Numbered from the stretch's first letter, positions 51,876 through 61,129 are shown. The stretch is 64,000 nt of DNA from Flavobacterium sp. 9 (GCF_002754195.1 NZ_PEEU01000001.1:4154001-4218000), one strand, 5' to 3'. Made by a program: numbers and translations. The notes: generated from the sequence alone by a model not told the origin.

Positions 51876-53789
51876 ATGCTTAATATACACAATTTATCGG
51901 TTTCTTTTGGTGGTACTTATTTATTCGAAGAAGTTACTTTTCGTTTAGGTGCCGGAGATCGAGTTGGACTTGTCGGGAAAAATGGTGCTGGAAAATCAAC
52001 AATGCTTAAAATGCTGGCAAGAGATTTTGCTCCTGATTCCGGAGTTATTTCTCAGGAGAAAGATATCCGAATGGGATTTTTACGTCAGGATATTGATTTT
52101 GAACGTGGAAGAACAGTATTAGAAGAAGCTTATGAAGCTTTTACAGATATTAAAATTGTAGAGAAAAAATTAGAAGAAATCAATCATCAATTGGTTACCA
52201 GAACCGATTATGAAAGTGAAGAATACGGCCAAATAATTGAAGATTTATCTGATTATACACACCGTTTTGACCTTCTTGGAGGTTACAATTATGTAGGAGA
52301 TACAGAGAAAATTCTTTTAGGATTAGGTTTCAAAAGAGAAGTATTCAATAACCAAACCGAAACATTTTCAGGAGGTTGGAGAATGCGTATCGAGTTAGCA
52401 AAACTATTATTACAATCAAATGATGTATTGCTTCTGGATGAGCCTACGAATCACTTGGATATCGAAAGTATCATTTGGTTAGAGAGTTTCTTGCGCAGTT
52501 ATCCCGGAGTTGTCGTAATTGTTTCGCACGATAAAATGTTCCTGGATAATGTTACGAATCGTACAATCGAAATTTCATTAGGAAAAGCATATGATTTCAA
52601 TAAACCATATTCTCAATATTTAGAATTGCGTCATGAAATCCGTGAAAAACAATTGGCAACGCAAAAGAATCAGGCGAAGAAAATTGAAGAAACAGAAAAA
52701 TTAATCGAGAAATTCCGTGCAAAAGCTTCAAAAGCTTCAATGGCGCAATCGTTGATTAAAAAATTAGATAAAGTAGAGCGAATTGAAGTTGACGAAGACG
52801 ACAATTCAGTAATGAATATCTCTTTTCCAGTTTCAAAAGAACCTGGAAGAGTAGTTGTAGAAGCGGACAACGTAACTAAATCATACGGAGATAAAACCAT
52901 TCTAAAAGATATTAGTTTGTTAGTAGAACGCGGAAGCAAAATTGCTTTTGTGGGACAAAATGGTCAGGGAAAATCGACTTTTATCAAAGCAATTGTTGAT
53001 GAATTCGAATACGAAGGAAGCATCAAATTAGGACATAACGTGCAATTAGGATATTTTGCTCAAAATCAGGCTGAATATCTTGATGGAGAAATTACACTTC
53101 TTCAAACGATGGAAGATGCTGCAATGGACACAAACCGTTCTAAAGTTCGTGACATGTTAGGATCATTTTTATTCCGCGGAGACGATGTAGAGAAAAAAGT
53201 AAAAGTACTTTCAGGAGGAGAGCGTAACCGTTTGGCACTTTGTAAGTTGTTATTACAGCCAATCAATGTTTTGCTAATGGATGAGCCTACGAATCACTTA
53301 GATATTAAATCTAAAAACGTATTGAAAGCGGCACTTCAAAAATTTGGAGGAACCCTATTACTAGTTTCTCACGATAGAGATTTCTTGCAGGGAATGTCGA
53401 ATATTGTTTACGAATTCAAAGATCAAAAGATAAAAGAATATTTAGGAGATATCAATTATTTCTTAGAGCAACGCAATCTTGAAAACATGCGTGAAGTGGA
53501 GAAAAAAGACGTTGAAAAAGCTGCTGCTCCAAAAGAAAATAACAAAACATCATACGAAGATCAAAAAAAAGGAAAAGCGCTTCAAAACCGATTGAGTAAA
53601 GTTGAAAGTCAGATCAAGCAATTAGAAAAAGACATTCAGCATGACGATAAATTGTTGTTATCTAATTACGACAAACATATCGAAGATGCTTCATTTTTTA
53701 CAGCATACAACAAAAAGAAAAAAGATTTAGATCAACTACTTCTTGACTGGGAAGTCGTTCAGGAAGAAATTGATAATTTTAACGCTTAG
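51876..53789 (+). CDS. ABC-F family ATP-binding protein
   Basis: A 637-residue soluble ATPase with two ABC domains and no membrane segment. First domain: Walker A GKNGAGKST (about 34-42), signature FSGGWRMRIELAK, Walker B LLLDEPTNHLDIES. Second: GQNGQGKST (about 364-372), LSGGERNRLALCK, VLLMDEPTNHLDIKS. An ABC-F linker with charged helices (QAKKIEETEKLIEKFRAKAS) lies between, and a C-terminal coiled coil follows (SKVESQIKQLEKDIQHDDKL). ABC-F proteins act on the ribosome in translation or antibiotic protection; which subtype this is cannot be said. Confidence 0.92.
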   Translation: MLNIHNLSVSFGGTYLFEEVTFRLGAGDRVGLVGKNGAGKSTMLKMLARDFAPDSGVISQEKDIRMGFLRQDIDFERGRTVLEEAYEAFTDIKIVEKKLEEINHQLVTRTDYESEEYGQIIEDLSDYTHRFDLLGGYNYVGDTEKILLGLGFKREVFNNQTETFSGGWRMRIELAKLLLQSNDVLLLDEPTNHLDIESIIWLESFLRSYPGVVVIVSHDKMFLDNVTNRTIEISLGKAYDFNKPYSQYLELRHEIREKQLATQKNQAKKIEETEKLIEKFRAKASKASMAQSLIKKLDKVERIEVDEDDNSVMNISFPVSKEPGRVVVEADNVTKSYGDKTILKDISLLVERGSKIAFVGQNGQGKSTFIKAIVDEFEYEGSIKLGHNVQLGYFAQNQAEYLDGEITLLQTMEDAAMDTNRSKVRDMLGSFLFRGDDVEKKVKVLSGGERNRLALCKLLLQPINVLLMDEPTNHLDIKSKNVLKAALQKFGGTLLLVSHDRDFLQGMSNIVYEFKDQKIKEYLGDINYFLEQRNLENMREVEKKDVEKAAAPKENNKTSYEDQKKGKALQNRLSKVESQIKQLEKDIQHDDKLLLSNYDKHIEDASFFTAYNKKKKDLDQLLLDWEVVQEEIDNFNA

Positions 53790-53823
53790 TTGAGTTTTCA
53801 GTCTCGGTCAAAGTTTACAGATG

Positions 53824-53860
53824 CCTTTGTCAAAGTTTCGAACTTTGACAAAGGTTTTTT
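53824..53860. terminator. ABC-F gene terminator
   Basis: CCTTTGTCAAAGT (53824-53836) pairs perfectly with ACTTTGACAAAGG (53842-53854), followed by a T-run. Confidence 0.9.
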
Positions 53861-53868
53861 TAGTTTTT

Positions 53869-54013
53869 AGGAGCTATTTCCAGCTTTCTGTTTCAAGTCC
53901 TCACTAAAAAAAATATTTTTCTAAGCCATAAAACGAGCTTCCGTTGGTCGCTGTTTTCTAGCAAGAAAAATTAGTTTTTTTTGCTCCGGGCTTTCCTCTT
54001 CAATCTGGGCTAG
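53869..54013. repeat. Interspersed repeat, copy C (GAGCT...GGGCTA family)
   Basis: Starts AGGAGCTATTTCCAGCTTTC, has AAGTCCTCA as in copy B, and ends AATCTGGGCTAG. The CTCCGGGCTTTCC before the end is shared with copy B. The central hairpin is weaker here. Confidence 0.75.
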
Positions 54014-54067
54014 AAAACGGAGTTTCAAGTGCTTTTTGTTTCAGGTTTCAAGTTTAACACAAAGCAT

Positions 54068-54153
54068 GTCATTGCGAGGAACGAAGCAACCACATTTGCA
54101 TAATCAAACTTTCCGTCAATTACTAGTGAGATTGCTTCGTTCCTCGCAATGAC
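54068..54153. repeat. 22-bp perfect inverted repeat (CATTGCGAGG family)
   Basis: 54068-54089 is the exact reverse complement of 54132-54153, with a 42-nt spacer. The word (core CATTGCGAGGAACGAAGCAA) is of a type I recall as widely dispersed in Bacteroidetes genomes. Confidence 0.8.
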
Positions 54154-54224
54154 AAAAACGAGAATAAAAAATCCGTGAAAACCAGTTAAAATCCGCGTCA
54201 TCCGTGTGCCAATAAACACAATCC

Positions 54225-55184
54225 CTAAATAAGCCCAATACTTTTTGAATGCATAATCGCTTCGCTGCTATGTTTATAATAGCAAACAGAAACCTCCAGA
54301 TTTTCTAAGTTTTTCATGATTTTTTTGGTGGCTTCCTTTTGATGATTACCCGTTTGTCTGATATAAACCGCTTTTACGGTTACAGGGAATATTTTGCAAA
54401 TTCGTTCATATAAAACCGGATCGTGTTGCGAATCATCGCCTAATAAAACATATTTCAGGTTAGGATAAAACTCTAAAACGTGTTTTATTTTATCAAACTT
54501 ATGATCATGATTTCCACGTCCGCTCATGAAGAAATCTGTGATACCTCTTTTAATGTCTTTCAGTAAAATAACAGCCCTTGGCAAATGATGTATTTTGGTA
54601 AATTTCACAATAAACCGATACAAATTCCATTCACTGCTGGAAACGTAGAAAAAAGCATTTTCCTCTTCTTTATTATGTCGGCCAGCGGAACTTAAAGCTT
54701 GATAATGTGGTACAACATCCGTAAAGACTTTGCGGTCATTTACATTTTTAAATAAAAGAATGTATATTTTTTTGAAGAAATTCTGAGTATGCGAAATCAA
54801 AAAAGTGTCGTCAATATCAGATATAATCCCTAGTTTGCCTTTGTGAGGTCTTATGAAACTTCCTTTTTCGGTTATCGTTTTATCACCATCTTTGATACTT
54901 ACTTCATATTCCATCCATCCAAAATGAGTTTCTTTTTCCAGAGGAATACAAAACTTAAAATAACCGTCATCAAGTGTTTTAGTGTGAATTTCCTGACTGC
55001 CGTATTTTAAATAAATATCAAAATTTTCAAGTGTTTTTATCCTAAATTGATTGATAATCGAAGTAGCATTTTTAAAACTTTTCTTTTGAAAATCATAATC
55101 ATACGTTCTTTTAAAAACGTGTCCCATTACAATTAATTCCTCTTCGTTGGCATAACCTCGATATAATTGTAAAATTGGTTTCAT
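54225..55184 (-). CDS. App1-like phosphatidate phosphatase
   Basis: A 319-residue protein with a HAD-type phosphatase motif GIISDIDDTFLISHT (about residues 131-145, DxDxT) and a later YVLLGDDSQHDP (about 257-268, motif IV acidic pair). The intervening YVSSSEWNLYRFI and LKDIKRGITDFFMSG match the App1 (DUF2183) catalytic domain. Its N-terminal about 120 residues are beta-rich. App1 enzymes dephosphorylate phosphatidate to diacylglycerol. It is divergent from a diacylglycerol kinase-like gene, 65 bp away, suggesting linked control of phosphatidate turnover. Confidence 0.85.
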   Translation of the reverse strand: MKPILQLYRGYANEEELIVMGHVFKRTYDYDFQKKSFKNATSIINQFRIKTLENFDIYLKYGSQEIHTKTLDDGYFKFCIPLEKETHFGWMEYEVSIKDGDKTITEKGSFIRPHKGKLGIISDIDDTFLISHTQNFFKKIYILLFKNVNDRKVFTDVVPHYQALSSAGRHNKEEENAFFYVSSSEWNLYRFIVKFTKIHHLPRAVILLKDIKRGITDFFMSGRGNHDHKFDKIKHVLEFYPNLKYVLLGDDSQHDPVLYERICKIFPVTVKAVYIRQTGNHQKEATKKIMKNLENLEVSVCYYKHSSEAIMHSKSIGLI

Positions 55185-55249
55185 TAATTGCGTATATTTA
55201 TAGATGACGATGTAAATTAATTATTTTAATTGGTTTTAAAAATAAAATT

Positions 55250-56119
55250 TTGAAAAAGAATATCATATTTGTTGTAAACCCTATTTCCGGAGATCTTGAT
55301 AAATCAGATTTAATTGAAGCTGTTCAAGAGTTTGCAACTACAAATAATTTTGATCTGGAAGTTTATGAAACTACCGGAAAACAGGACCAAAAAAGAATAC
55401 AAGCACTTTATAATCAGTATTCACCGGAACGCATTGTTGTGGCTGGAGGCGACGGAACTATAAAAATGGTTGCCGAAGCAATGGAGCAATACGATGTAAT
55501 TATTGGTATTTTGCCCGCAGGTTCAGCCAATGGATTGTCTGTTGATTTGAATTTACCAGCAACAATCGAAGAGAACCTCAAAATAGCCTTTTTGCACCAT
55601 TATATCGAAATGGATATGATTTGTATTAACGGCAAAAAAAGTATCCATTTAAGCGATATTGGAGTCAATGCAAACCTGGTTAAGAACTATGAAGAAAGTA
55701 ATTTACGTGGTTTTTGGGGTTATGCATTACAAGCTTATTCTGCATTAAAAGAATCCGAAGAACCTTTTGTGGCTACAATTTCGGCAAATAATGAAACGGT
55801 CGAACATATGGCACGAATGATTGTAATTGCCAATTCTCAAAAATATGGAACAGGCGTAATCATTAATCCAAATGGTGCTATGAACGACGGGAAGTTCGAA
55901 TTGGTAATTTTAAAAAGCCTTGATTTGTTGTTAATCGGAAAAATAATTACTGGAAACATGCCAATTGATTCTGATGATATAGTGATTATCTCAACAGATC
56001 AAGCGACAATAAAAACAGATTATCCGGTAAACTTTCAGATTGATGGCGAATATTGCGGGGCACAAACGGATTTGGAAATTCATATTCTGCACAAGCAAAT
56101 GAAAATTGCAATTCCTTAA
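55250..56119 (+). CDS. Diacylglycerol kinase-like lipid kinase, TTG start
   Basis: A 289-residue lipid kinase. The start is TTG at 55250, giving the typical N-terminus KKNIIFVVNPISGDLDKSDL; there is no suitable ATG. The nucleotide motif VVAGGDGTIKMVAEAM (about residues 64-79) and LPAGSANGLSVDLNLP match the DagK/YegS family, and IHLSDIGVNANLVKNYEE and MNDGKFELVILKSL complete it. It probably phosphorylates diacylglycerol or a related lipid. Divergent from the App1-like phosphatase. Confidence 0.9.
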   Translation: MKKNIIFVVNPISGDLDKSDLIEAVQEFATTNNFDLEVYETTGKQDQKRIQALYNQYSPERIVVAGGDGTIKMVAEAMEQYDVIIGILPAGSANGLSVDLNLPATIEENLKIAFLHHYIEMDMICINGKKSIHLSDIGVNANLVKNYEESNLRGFWGYALQAYSALKESEEPFVATISANNETVEHMARMIVIANSQKYGTGVIINPNGAMNDGKFELVILKSLDLLLIGKIITGNMPIDSDDIVIISTDQATIKTDYPVNFQIDGEYCGAQTDLEIHILHKQMKIAIP

Positions 56120-56148
56120 TTATTCTCATTTTAATTATTTAATATTTC

Positions 56149-56327
56149 GCCCCGATGGGGCTGAAACCCTTAAAATTTTCTATTTCTATAAATATTACAC
56201 TCTTACAGAGTTCTTTGCGCAACGAATTTCAAAAGGAAATATGCTTAAAGGAATATAAAATAAGCCCTAGAAGGGCTTAATATTTATAGAAAATGGATAA
56301 GAATATGCGCAATAGCTCCATAGGAGC
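56149..56327. repeat. Cluster of three short palindromes
   Basis: Three hairpin-forming palindromes lie in one intergenic space: GCCCCGATGGGGC (56149-56161), TAAGCCCTAGAAGGGCTTA (56261-56279) and GCTCCATAGGAGC (56315-56327). All follow a G/C-rich arm plus AT-loop style and are separated by AT-rich DNA. They resemble REP-type sequences of Bacteroidetes. Confidence 0.75.
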
Positions 56328-56357
56328 GATATTGAATTTAATTATTTGTCAAAGCTT

Positions 56358-57503
56358 TTATTTAAACGGATTCCTTTCCTGCCAATCGGTTTTAGGCTCA
56401 AGATAATTAAATAATTTAGCAATGTTATGATTGATCAAAGTATTGCTGTGCGTAATAAGTCCGTACATTTTTAAAGGTTTTGCACCAACAGAACTTTTAA
56501 TTTCAAGTGCAGTTCTGGCAAAAACAATTTCAGAGAACCCCTGATTTATAGAATACGCGATCATATCGTATAACATGTTTAAATACAGCATTTTTTCGCG
56601 CTGAATTGTTTCGTCATATCCTAAAAAGTAAGTGTCCATTACATTTCCGTTTTTGATCAATGTATTGAAACCTATTAATTTCTCATCTAGAAAATAGCCG
56701 TAGAATAAGAAATCATCTTTCATAATTTCTTTAAAGAAACTAAAGTGATTTCGCGCTAAGAAAAAAGTATTAAAAGGCGCATTTTTGGCAACATGAAAAT
56801 ACAAATCATAAATAACATCTTCGTATTTTTTAATCTCCGCCAGACTCATTTTTTGCTTAACTATTCCGTCTGCTTTTTTGCGGGCGCGTTTGTATTGATC
56901 CCTGTATTTCTTGGATAAAGCATCGATATAATCTTGCTCAGAAGTCCAGTTTTTATTGATTTCGAAAACCATATTTGGCTGAGTCGAAAACGTATAATTG
57001 TTTTTAAATTCGGCTTGTAAAGGTTCAATTTCTTTTGCAGTAAAATCTTTTATACTCGTAATATGAACTTTTTTTCCACTCGCTTTCAAGTCTTTCTTAA
57101 GCTGATTAATTGCTTTATGCAAGGTCTTTATCAGTTTGGACTCGCTTGCTTCTTTATTAAAAGCAAAAGCATTTTGGCCTGTAAGCATATTATTGCCAAC
57201 GAATAAAACGTGTGAAGCAAAATTTTTGAAAGCAAAATTACGCACAGAAGTTTTTAAACACTGATCTCGTTCTCCAAACGATTCCAGTTTTTCGGCAAAT
57301 AAAAATTGAGTTAAAGCAATTCCGACTAGTTTATCGTCGTTAAAAATTCCAATAAAATGACAAATCATATTTACAGGACAAGAATTTTCCAATACTTCAA
57401 GATATTCTCTGGTCAAAAAAATATTATCTACAGCCAGCGAATTCCATTCTAAAGGCAGTAATGACGTGCTGTTGTAAATCCGGAAAGAAAAAGTTGTAGT
57501 CAA
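56358..57503 (-). CDS. GNAT-fold (FemAB-like) acyltransferase-type protein
   Basis: A 381-residue soluble protein with two GNAT-like halves. The first covers MICHFIGIFNDDKLVGIALT; the second has LSKKYRDQYKRARKKADG (a typical lead-in), FLFYGYFLDEKLIGFNTLIK, VMDTYFLGYDETIQ and MLYLNMLYDMIAYSINQGF, as in GNAT/FemAB-type domains that bind an acyl or aminoacyl donor. Substrate unknown. Transcribed leftward after the terminator of the DUF1761 gene. Confidence 0.75.
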   Translation of the reverse strand: MTTTFSFRIYNSTSLLPLEWNSLAVDNIFLTREYLEVLENSCPVNMICHFIGIFNDDKLVGIALTQFLFAEKLESFGERDQCLKTSVRNFAFKNFASHVLFVGNNMLTGQNAFAFNKEASESKLIKTLHKAINQLKKDLKASGKKVHITSIKDFTAKEIEPLQAEFKNNYTFSTQPNMVFEINKNWTSEQDYIDALSKKYRDQYKRARKKADGIVKQKMSLAEIKKYEDVIYDLYFHVAKNAPFNTFFLARNHFSFFKEIMKDDFLFYGYFLDEKLIGFNTLIKNGNVMDTYFLGYDETIQREKMLYLNMLYDMIAYSINQGFSEIVFARTALEIKSSVGAKPLKMYGLITHSNTLINHNIAKLFNYLEPKTDWQERNPFK

Positions 57504-57540
57504 AAGAGTGTGCTAATTTCTTCAAAATTAGGTAATATTT

Positions 57541-57609
57541 ATAATAACTTGGTTGGTTTAAGTTATTATTAAGAAAAACCCGTTTGATTTTGATTTCAAA
57601 CGGGTTTTT
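57541..57609 (-). terminator. Terminator of the DUF1761 gene plus second hairpin
   Basis: AAAAACCCGTTTGA (57574-57587) pairs with TCAAACGGGTTTTT (57596-57609), a strong stem. A second stem, ATAATAACTT with AAGTTATTAT (57541-57569), sits between it and the GNAT-type gene. Confidence 0.85.
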
Positions 57610-57620
57610 GTTTTTATTAT

Positions 57621-58109
57621 TTAAGCAAATCCACAAATAATTCCTCCCATTAAAGTAAGAGAAACAATCCAGAATCCGGCGTGAATAAAGATGTATTTCC
57701 ATGATTTTCTTTCGAATAAACCATTAATGCCAATTACAGGAAAAGCAAAAAACAAGCCCGCCATAAATCCGTGAAGCGATCCGTGTTTGAATGTGCGATA
57801 AGCCGATCCATAATCTGCCATAAACGCTGCAAATGAAGGTTTTGCACTATCCAGTAAAGGTGGTCCGCCTACCATTCCTACCGCACCAGTTTGATGGATG
57901 GTCACTGCCATCAGAATTACGGTAATCATTAAAGAAAAAACATACGTTAATCCGAAGATTTTAAGCATATTTCCTGTTCGAAGTTGTTCTTCGGTGAGAT
58001 TATTTTCTCTCATCCAGATTGTTCCGAAGACTTTTGGGTTGTACCAAATAAAACCAACGACAAGTGTTACAACAGCTGCCAGAAGCAATGCAATAGGGTT
58101 AATTTCCAT
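57621..58109 (-). CDS. DUF1761 membrane protein
   Basis: A 162-residue membrane protein with four hydrophobic segments. It starts MEINPIALLLAAVVTLVVGF and has the family's WYNPKVFGTIWM block directly after, then FGLTYVFSLMITVILM and HGSLHGFMAGLFFAFPVIGI. DUF1761 function is unknown. Single gene, normal length. Confidence 0.85.
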   Translation of the reverse strand: MEINPIALLLAAVVTLVVGFIWYNPKVFGTIWMRENNLTEEQLRTGNMLKIFGLTYVFSLMITVILMAVTIHQTGAVGMVGGPPLLDSAKPSFAAFMADYGSAYRTFKHGSLHGFMAGLFFAFPVIGINGLFERKSWKYIFIHAGFWIVSLTLMGGIICGFA

Positions 58110-58289
58110 AATATGAGGTTTTTAGAATTAGTTGATCAAATTTAATCAAAAAAATAGAATATCATAATTTTTATAAAAAGTAAATAAATTCATATTAATT
58201 AATTACTTATTAACACTTTATCGACATTAGACGCTTTATATCTATGAAATGCATAATTTTATCACAGATAACAAAACCCTAAATCTGTT

Positions 58290-59147
58290 ATGAAATGCCT
58301 AATAACTCTTTTGCTAATATTCGGCTTTAGCCTGAATATTTTTGCAGATACTGTATCTGATAAAGAAAAAGACGCTCTGATAAAATTATATTACGCAACA
58401 AATGGATCACAATGGAAAATTAAATGGGATTTATCATTGTCAGTATCAACGTGGTATGGTGTTCAGGTCAAAAATGGAAAGGTAACGGCGCTTAATTTAG
58501 GCGACAATAATCTGGAAGGACAATTGCCTTCTGAGTTTTTTGATTTAGTGAATTTGACTTCTGTTGATTTACATAAAAATAAATTGCAAGGTCAATTACC
58601 AAAAGCAATTAATAATTTCAAGGAGCTTGAAGTTTTAGATATTTCGCTTAATCAGCTTTCGGGAGCAATACCGGAAACTATTTGCGATTTGCAAAAGCTA
58701 AGAGATTTAGAACTTTCTAAGAATAAAATTTCGGGAGAGTTGCCTGTAGAAATTGGAAAATTAAACCAATTAGAAGTGCTGTCTTTATTTGATAATGAGA
58801 TTGAAGGGCAACTGCCAAATTCGATTTATAAGATTCCTGCGTTAAAGGTTTTACTTTTAAACAGTAATAAATTCTCAGGAAGTTTGAGCGGAGAAATAGT
58901 AAATTTCAATGCTTTGCAAAATCTTAGTTTGTTTAATAATGGTTTTGAAGGTGAGATTCCTAAAGGACTTGAGAAGTTGCATAATTTATCTGAGATGAAT
59001 CTTTCGTACAATAAATTTGCGGGAGGCGTATCAAAAAACTTAGCATTATTAGATGCTTTAAATATGACGATGTTCGACGAAAACGGAAATATGTTTTTGT
59101 TAGAACTAAATGCAGAAAAAGATAATACCGTAATAATAGAAAATTAA
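58290..59147 (+). CDS. Exported plant-type leucine-rich-repeat protein
   Basis: A 285-residue protein with a signal peptide (MKCLITLLLIFGFSLNIFAD). After an N-terminal cap (KEKDALIKLYYATNGSQWK, WYGVQVKNGKVTALNLG) there are about seven 24-residue repeats of plant type (LxxLDxSxNxLxGxIP: LEVLDISLNQLSGAIPETIC, LRDLELSKNKISGELPVEIG). No T9SS C-terminal signal is seen, so it is probably periplasmic or released by another route. Such proteins mediate protein binding. It ends at a good terminator. Confidence 0.85.
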   Translation: MKCLITLLLIFGFSLNIFADTVSDKEKDALIKLYYATNGSQWKIKWDLSLSVSTWYGVQVKNGKVTALNLGDNNLEGQLPSEFFDLVNLTSVDLHKNKLQGQLPKAINNFKELEVLDISLNQLSGAIPETICDLQKLRDLELSKNKISGELPVEIGKLNQLEVLSLFDNEIEGQLPNSIYKIPALKVLLLNSNKFSGSLSGEIVNFNALQNLSLFNNGFEGEIPKGLEKLHNLSEMNLSYNKFAGGVSKNLALLDALNMTMFDENGNMFLLELNAEKDNTVIIEN

Positions 59148-59211
59148 TCGTGCTTATGAATGAATTTTACAATCGTTAAAAAAGTTGATTAAATATATTT
59201 AGTTAATTGTG

Positions 59212-59238
59212 AAAACCGTAATTCGTTACGGTTTTTTT
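59212..59238 (+). terminator. LRR gene terminator
   Basis: AAAACCGTAA and TTACGGTTTT form a perfect stem around TTCG, followed by T residues. Confidence 0.88.
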
Positions 59239-59385
59239 ATGTCGTGATATTTCGATGAAAATCAGAGTATTAGCGATATATCAAATGATTTTAATTTGTA
59301 ATCTGCTGATAATTAAGTACTTGATTTAGGGTTTGGATTTTGAAGTGAAAAGTAAAAGCATTTTAATCACTAAATTGTTTAAATC

Positions 59386-60003
59386 ATGAGTACTTATCAA
59401 AACAACAGAACTGCGTTAGTATTAATTGATCCTTTTAATGATTTTCTTTCGGATAAAGGGAAACTTTGGCCTTTTGTAAAAGAAACGGTCGAAGGAGGAA
59501 ATGTCGTTCAAAACATGAAAAAGGTTTTGGAAGCAGCCAGAAAAAGTAATATCCAGATTGTATATGCGCCACACAGGCATACACAAAAAGGAGATTATTT
59601 GAATTGGAAGTTTTTTTCGCCTTCTCATAACGGAAGTAAAAATTTGACTCTTTTTGAGAAAGGAAGTTGGGGAGCAGAGTTTCATCCGGAACTTTTGCCT
59701 GTTGAAGGAGATTTGATCGCTCAAAACCATTGGACAGCGAGTGGTTTTGCTAATACTGATTTGGATTTTCTTCTAAAAATGCACGACATCGATCATATTA
59801 TTATCGCCGGAATGCGTGCCAATACTTGTGTCGATTCGACTGCGAGATATGGTGTAGAACTGGGTTATCACGTCACGTTAATCAAGGACGGAATTGGCGC
59901 TTTTAATCAGGAAGAAATTAGAGCAACGGTAGAAACGAATTTTCCTAATTACGGGCATTCACTTTTGTCTGCCGATGAATTTGTAAAATCCCTGGAATCG
60001 TAA
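59386..60003 (+). CDS. Isochorismatase-like cysteine hydrolase
   Basis: A 205-residue hydrolase. The catalytic triad is visible: Asp in TALVLIDPFNDFLSDKG (about residue 16), a Lys in FEKGSWGAEF (about 90) and Cys in GMRANTCVDSTARYGVELGY (about 147). The family (isochorismatase, nicotinamidase and related) cleaves C-N or C-O bonds of small molecules. Two base pairs separate it from the next gene, so they form an operon. Confidence 0.85.
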   Translation: MSTYQNNRTALVLIDPFNDFLSDKGKLWPFVKETVEGGNVVQNMKKVLEAARKSNIQIVYAPHRHTQKGDYLNWKFFSPSHNGSKNLTLFEKGSWGAEFHPELLPVEGDLIAQNHWTASGFANTDLDFLLKMHDIDHIIIAGMRANTCVDSTARYGVELGYHVTLIKDGIGAFNQEEIRATVETNFPNYGHSLLSADEFVKSLES

Positions 60004-60005
60004 AA

Positions 60006-60536
60006 ATGGAATTACTTGCCGAATGTACTGCAAAGGCAATGATTCATTGTGTTGCAGAAAAAATAGATCTCGCAGATTGGCTTTTTACACTAAAAGATCA
60101 GGAATATCAATCTTGTTCTGTAAATCATATTGCGGGTGGAATTTCTAGTTCAATAGACGGAAAAAGAATGTCTATAAATGTCGAAAAAGTAGCTGATAAT
60201 CTATTGGTTCAACATTATATTGAAGAAATAGGAAATAAAGATCATTGCAGAGTAAATTCGATTTCAGATTCTTTTTCTGGTTTAGGTAATACTAAATTAG
60301 GAATTACGTGGGAACTTAGAATCAATGTTTTAACCGCAAATACCTGTGAACTGGAAAATAGCGTAAAAGTATCTTCAACTGATCATTTTTTGACTTTATT
60401 AAAATCTGTGAATATTACAGATTTAGCTCTTGTAAAAAGCCAAATGCTTCAAAACGTAGAAGAACATAGTGCCGAGGAAACGCCTTTGTTTGCTGCCGAT
60501 ATTTACAATAAAGTTTTGGCGGGAAGATGGGATTAA
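60006..60536 (+). CDS. Hypothetical protein, coupled to the cysteine hydrolase
   Basis: A 176-residue soluble protein. The pattern (a helical N-terminus, then strands such as GGISSSIDGKRMSINVEKVA, LLVQHYIEEIGNKDH and LGITWELRINVLTANTCELE, and a long C-terminal helix) suggests an SRPBCC/START-like fold, but I cannot assign it. It follows the isochorismatase-like gene by 2 bp. The two probably share a pathway. Confidence 0.6.
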   Translation: MELLAECTAKAMIHCVAEKIDLADWLFTLKDQEYQSCSVNHIAGGISSSIDGKRMSINVEKVADNLLVQHYIEEIGNKDHCRVNSISDSFSGLGNTKLGITWELRINVLTANTCELENSVKVSSTDHFLTLLKSVNITDLALVKSQMLQNVEEHSAEETPLFAADIYNKVLAGRWD

Positions 60537-60724
60537 ATCTAATTTTTAAGAAGAAAATAAATAGGTTTCGAAAGTAGAATTTGTACTAACTTTGTATTGA
60601 TTTAATAATTTAAGGTAAGTTTATATATGAACTTACTTTTTTTTCATAACTTTAATTTTGAATTCAACTTATAAGCATGTTGAAGTTCTAAAAATAATAA
60701 TTTAACCTTTTTAATAATAAGATT

Positions 60725-61030
60725 ATGGTAGTACAGTATCAAGGTGAACAATACGGCAAAAAGACAACTTTTAAATTAAGAATAATAGGAAACAATTTAT
60801 CAAAAAGCAGCTCAAATTATCAAATTGATTTGCTGGTAGGAGACAAGCAGTTGCCTACTTTTACGACATCAATTCATCAGAGTTTGTCAAATTGTTTGAA
60901 AGAAATCTACTTATTCAGAAAACACAATGGTATCAAATTCGAAGCTTCTTCAGAGAAAGTTGCTACGCCTTTAGTGCCTTATGATCAGGTTTTATACAAC
61001 TACAATAAATATGCATTATTTATGGCGTAA
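60725..61030 (+). CDS. Hypothetical 101-aa protein
   Basis: A 101-residue soluble protein with a beta-rich first half (TTFKLRIIGNNLSKSSSNYQ, IDLLVGDKQLPTF) and a helical second half (HQSLSNCLKEIYLFRKHNG). No family recognised. Preceded by 188 bp without genes and followed by a terminator, so it is monocistronic. Confidence 0.6.
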   Translation: MVVQYQGEQYGKKTTFKLRIIGNNLSKSSSNYQIDLLVGDKQLPTFTTSIHQSLSNCLKEIYLFRKHNGIKFEASSEKVATPLVPYDQVLYNYNKYALFMA

Positions 61031-61050
61031 GCTTTAATGTGCTTTAAGAT

Positions 61051-61088
61051 AAAAAAGACTGTTCAGATTGTTGAACAGTCTTTTTTTT
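61051..61088 (+). terminator. Terminator
   Basis: AAAAAGACTGTTCA pairs with TTGAACAGTCTTTTT around a short loop; a long T-run follows. Bidirectional with the convergent GlxA-type gene. Confidence 0.88.
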
Positions 61089-61129
61089 TATGAATATTTC
61101 GAAAAAGAAATTACCGTTGTAAATAAATT

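Larger units (their letters stand above)
53790..54224. other. Intergenic region packed with repeats
   Basis: No gene. In order it holds the ABC-F terminator (53824-53860), repeat copy C (53869-54013), the 21-bp word (54035-54055) and a 22-bp inverted repeat (54068-54153). An open frame at 54025-54219 only follows the repeats. Confidence 0.6.

Noticed and set aside
54025..54219. 64-codon leftward frame
   Set aside because: It is made of the 22-bp inverted repeat and adjacent words; no protein-like pattern.
57424..57702. 92-codon leftward frame
   Set aside because: It spans a terminator and parts of two genes in another frame.
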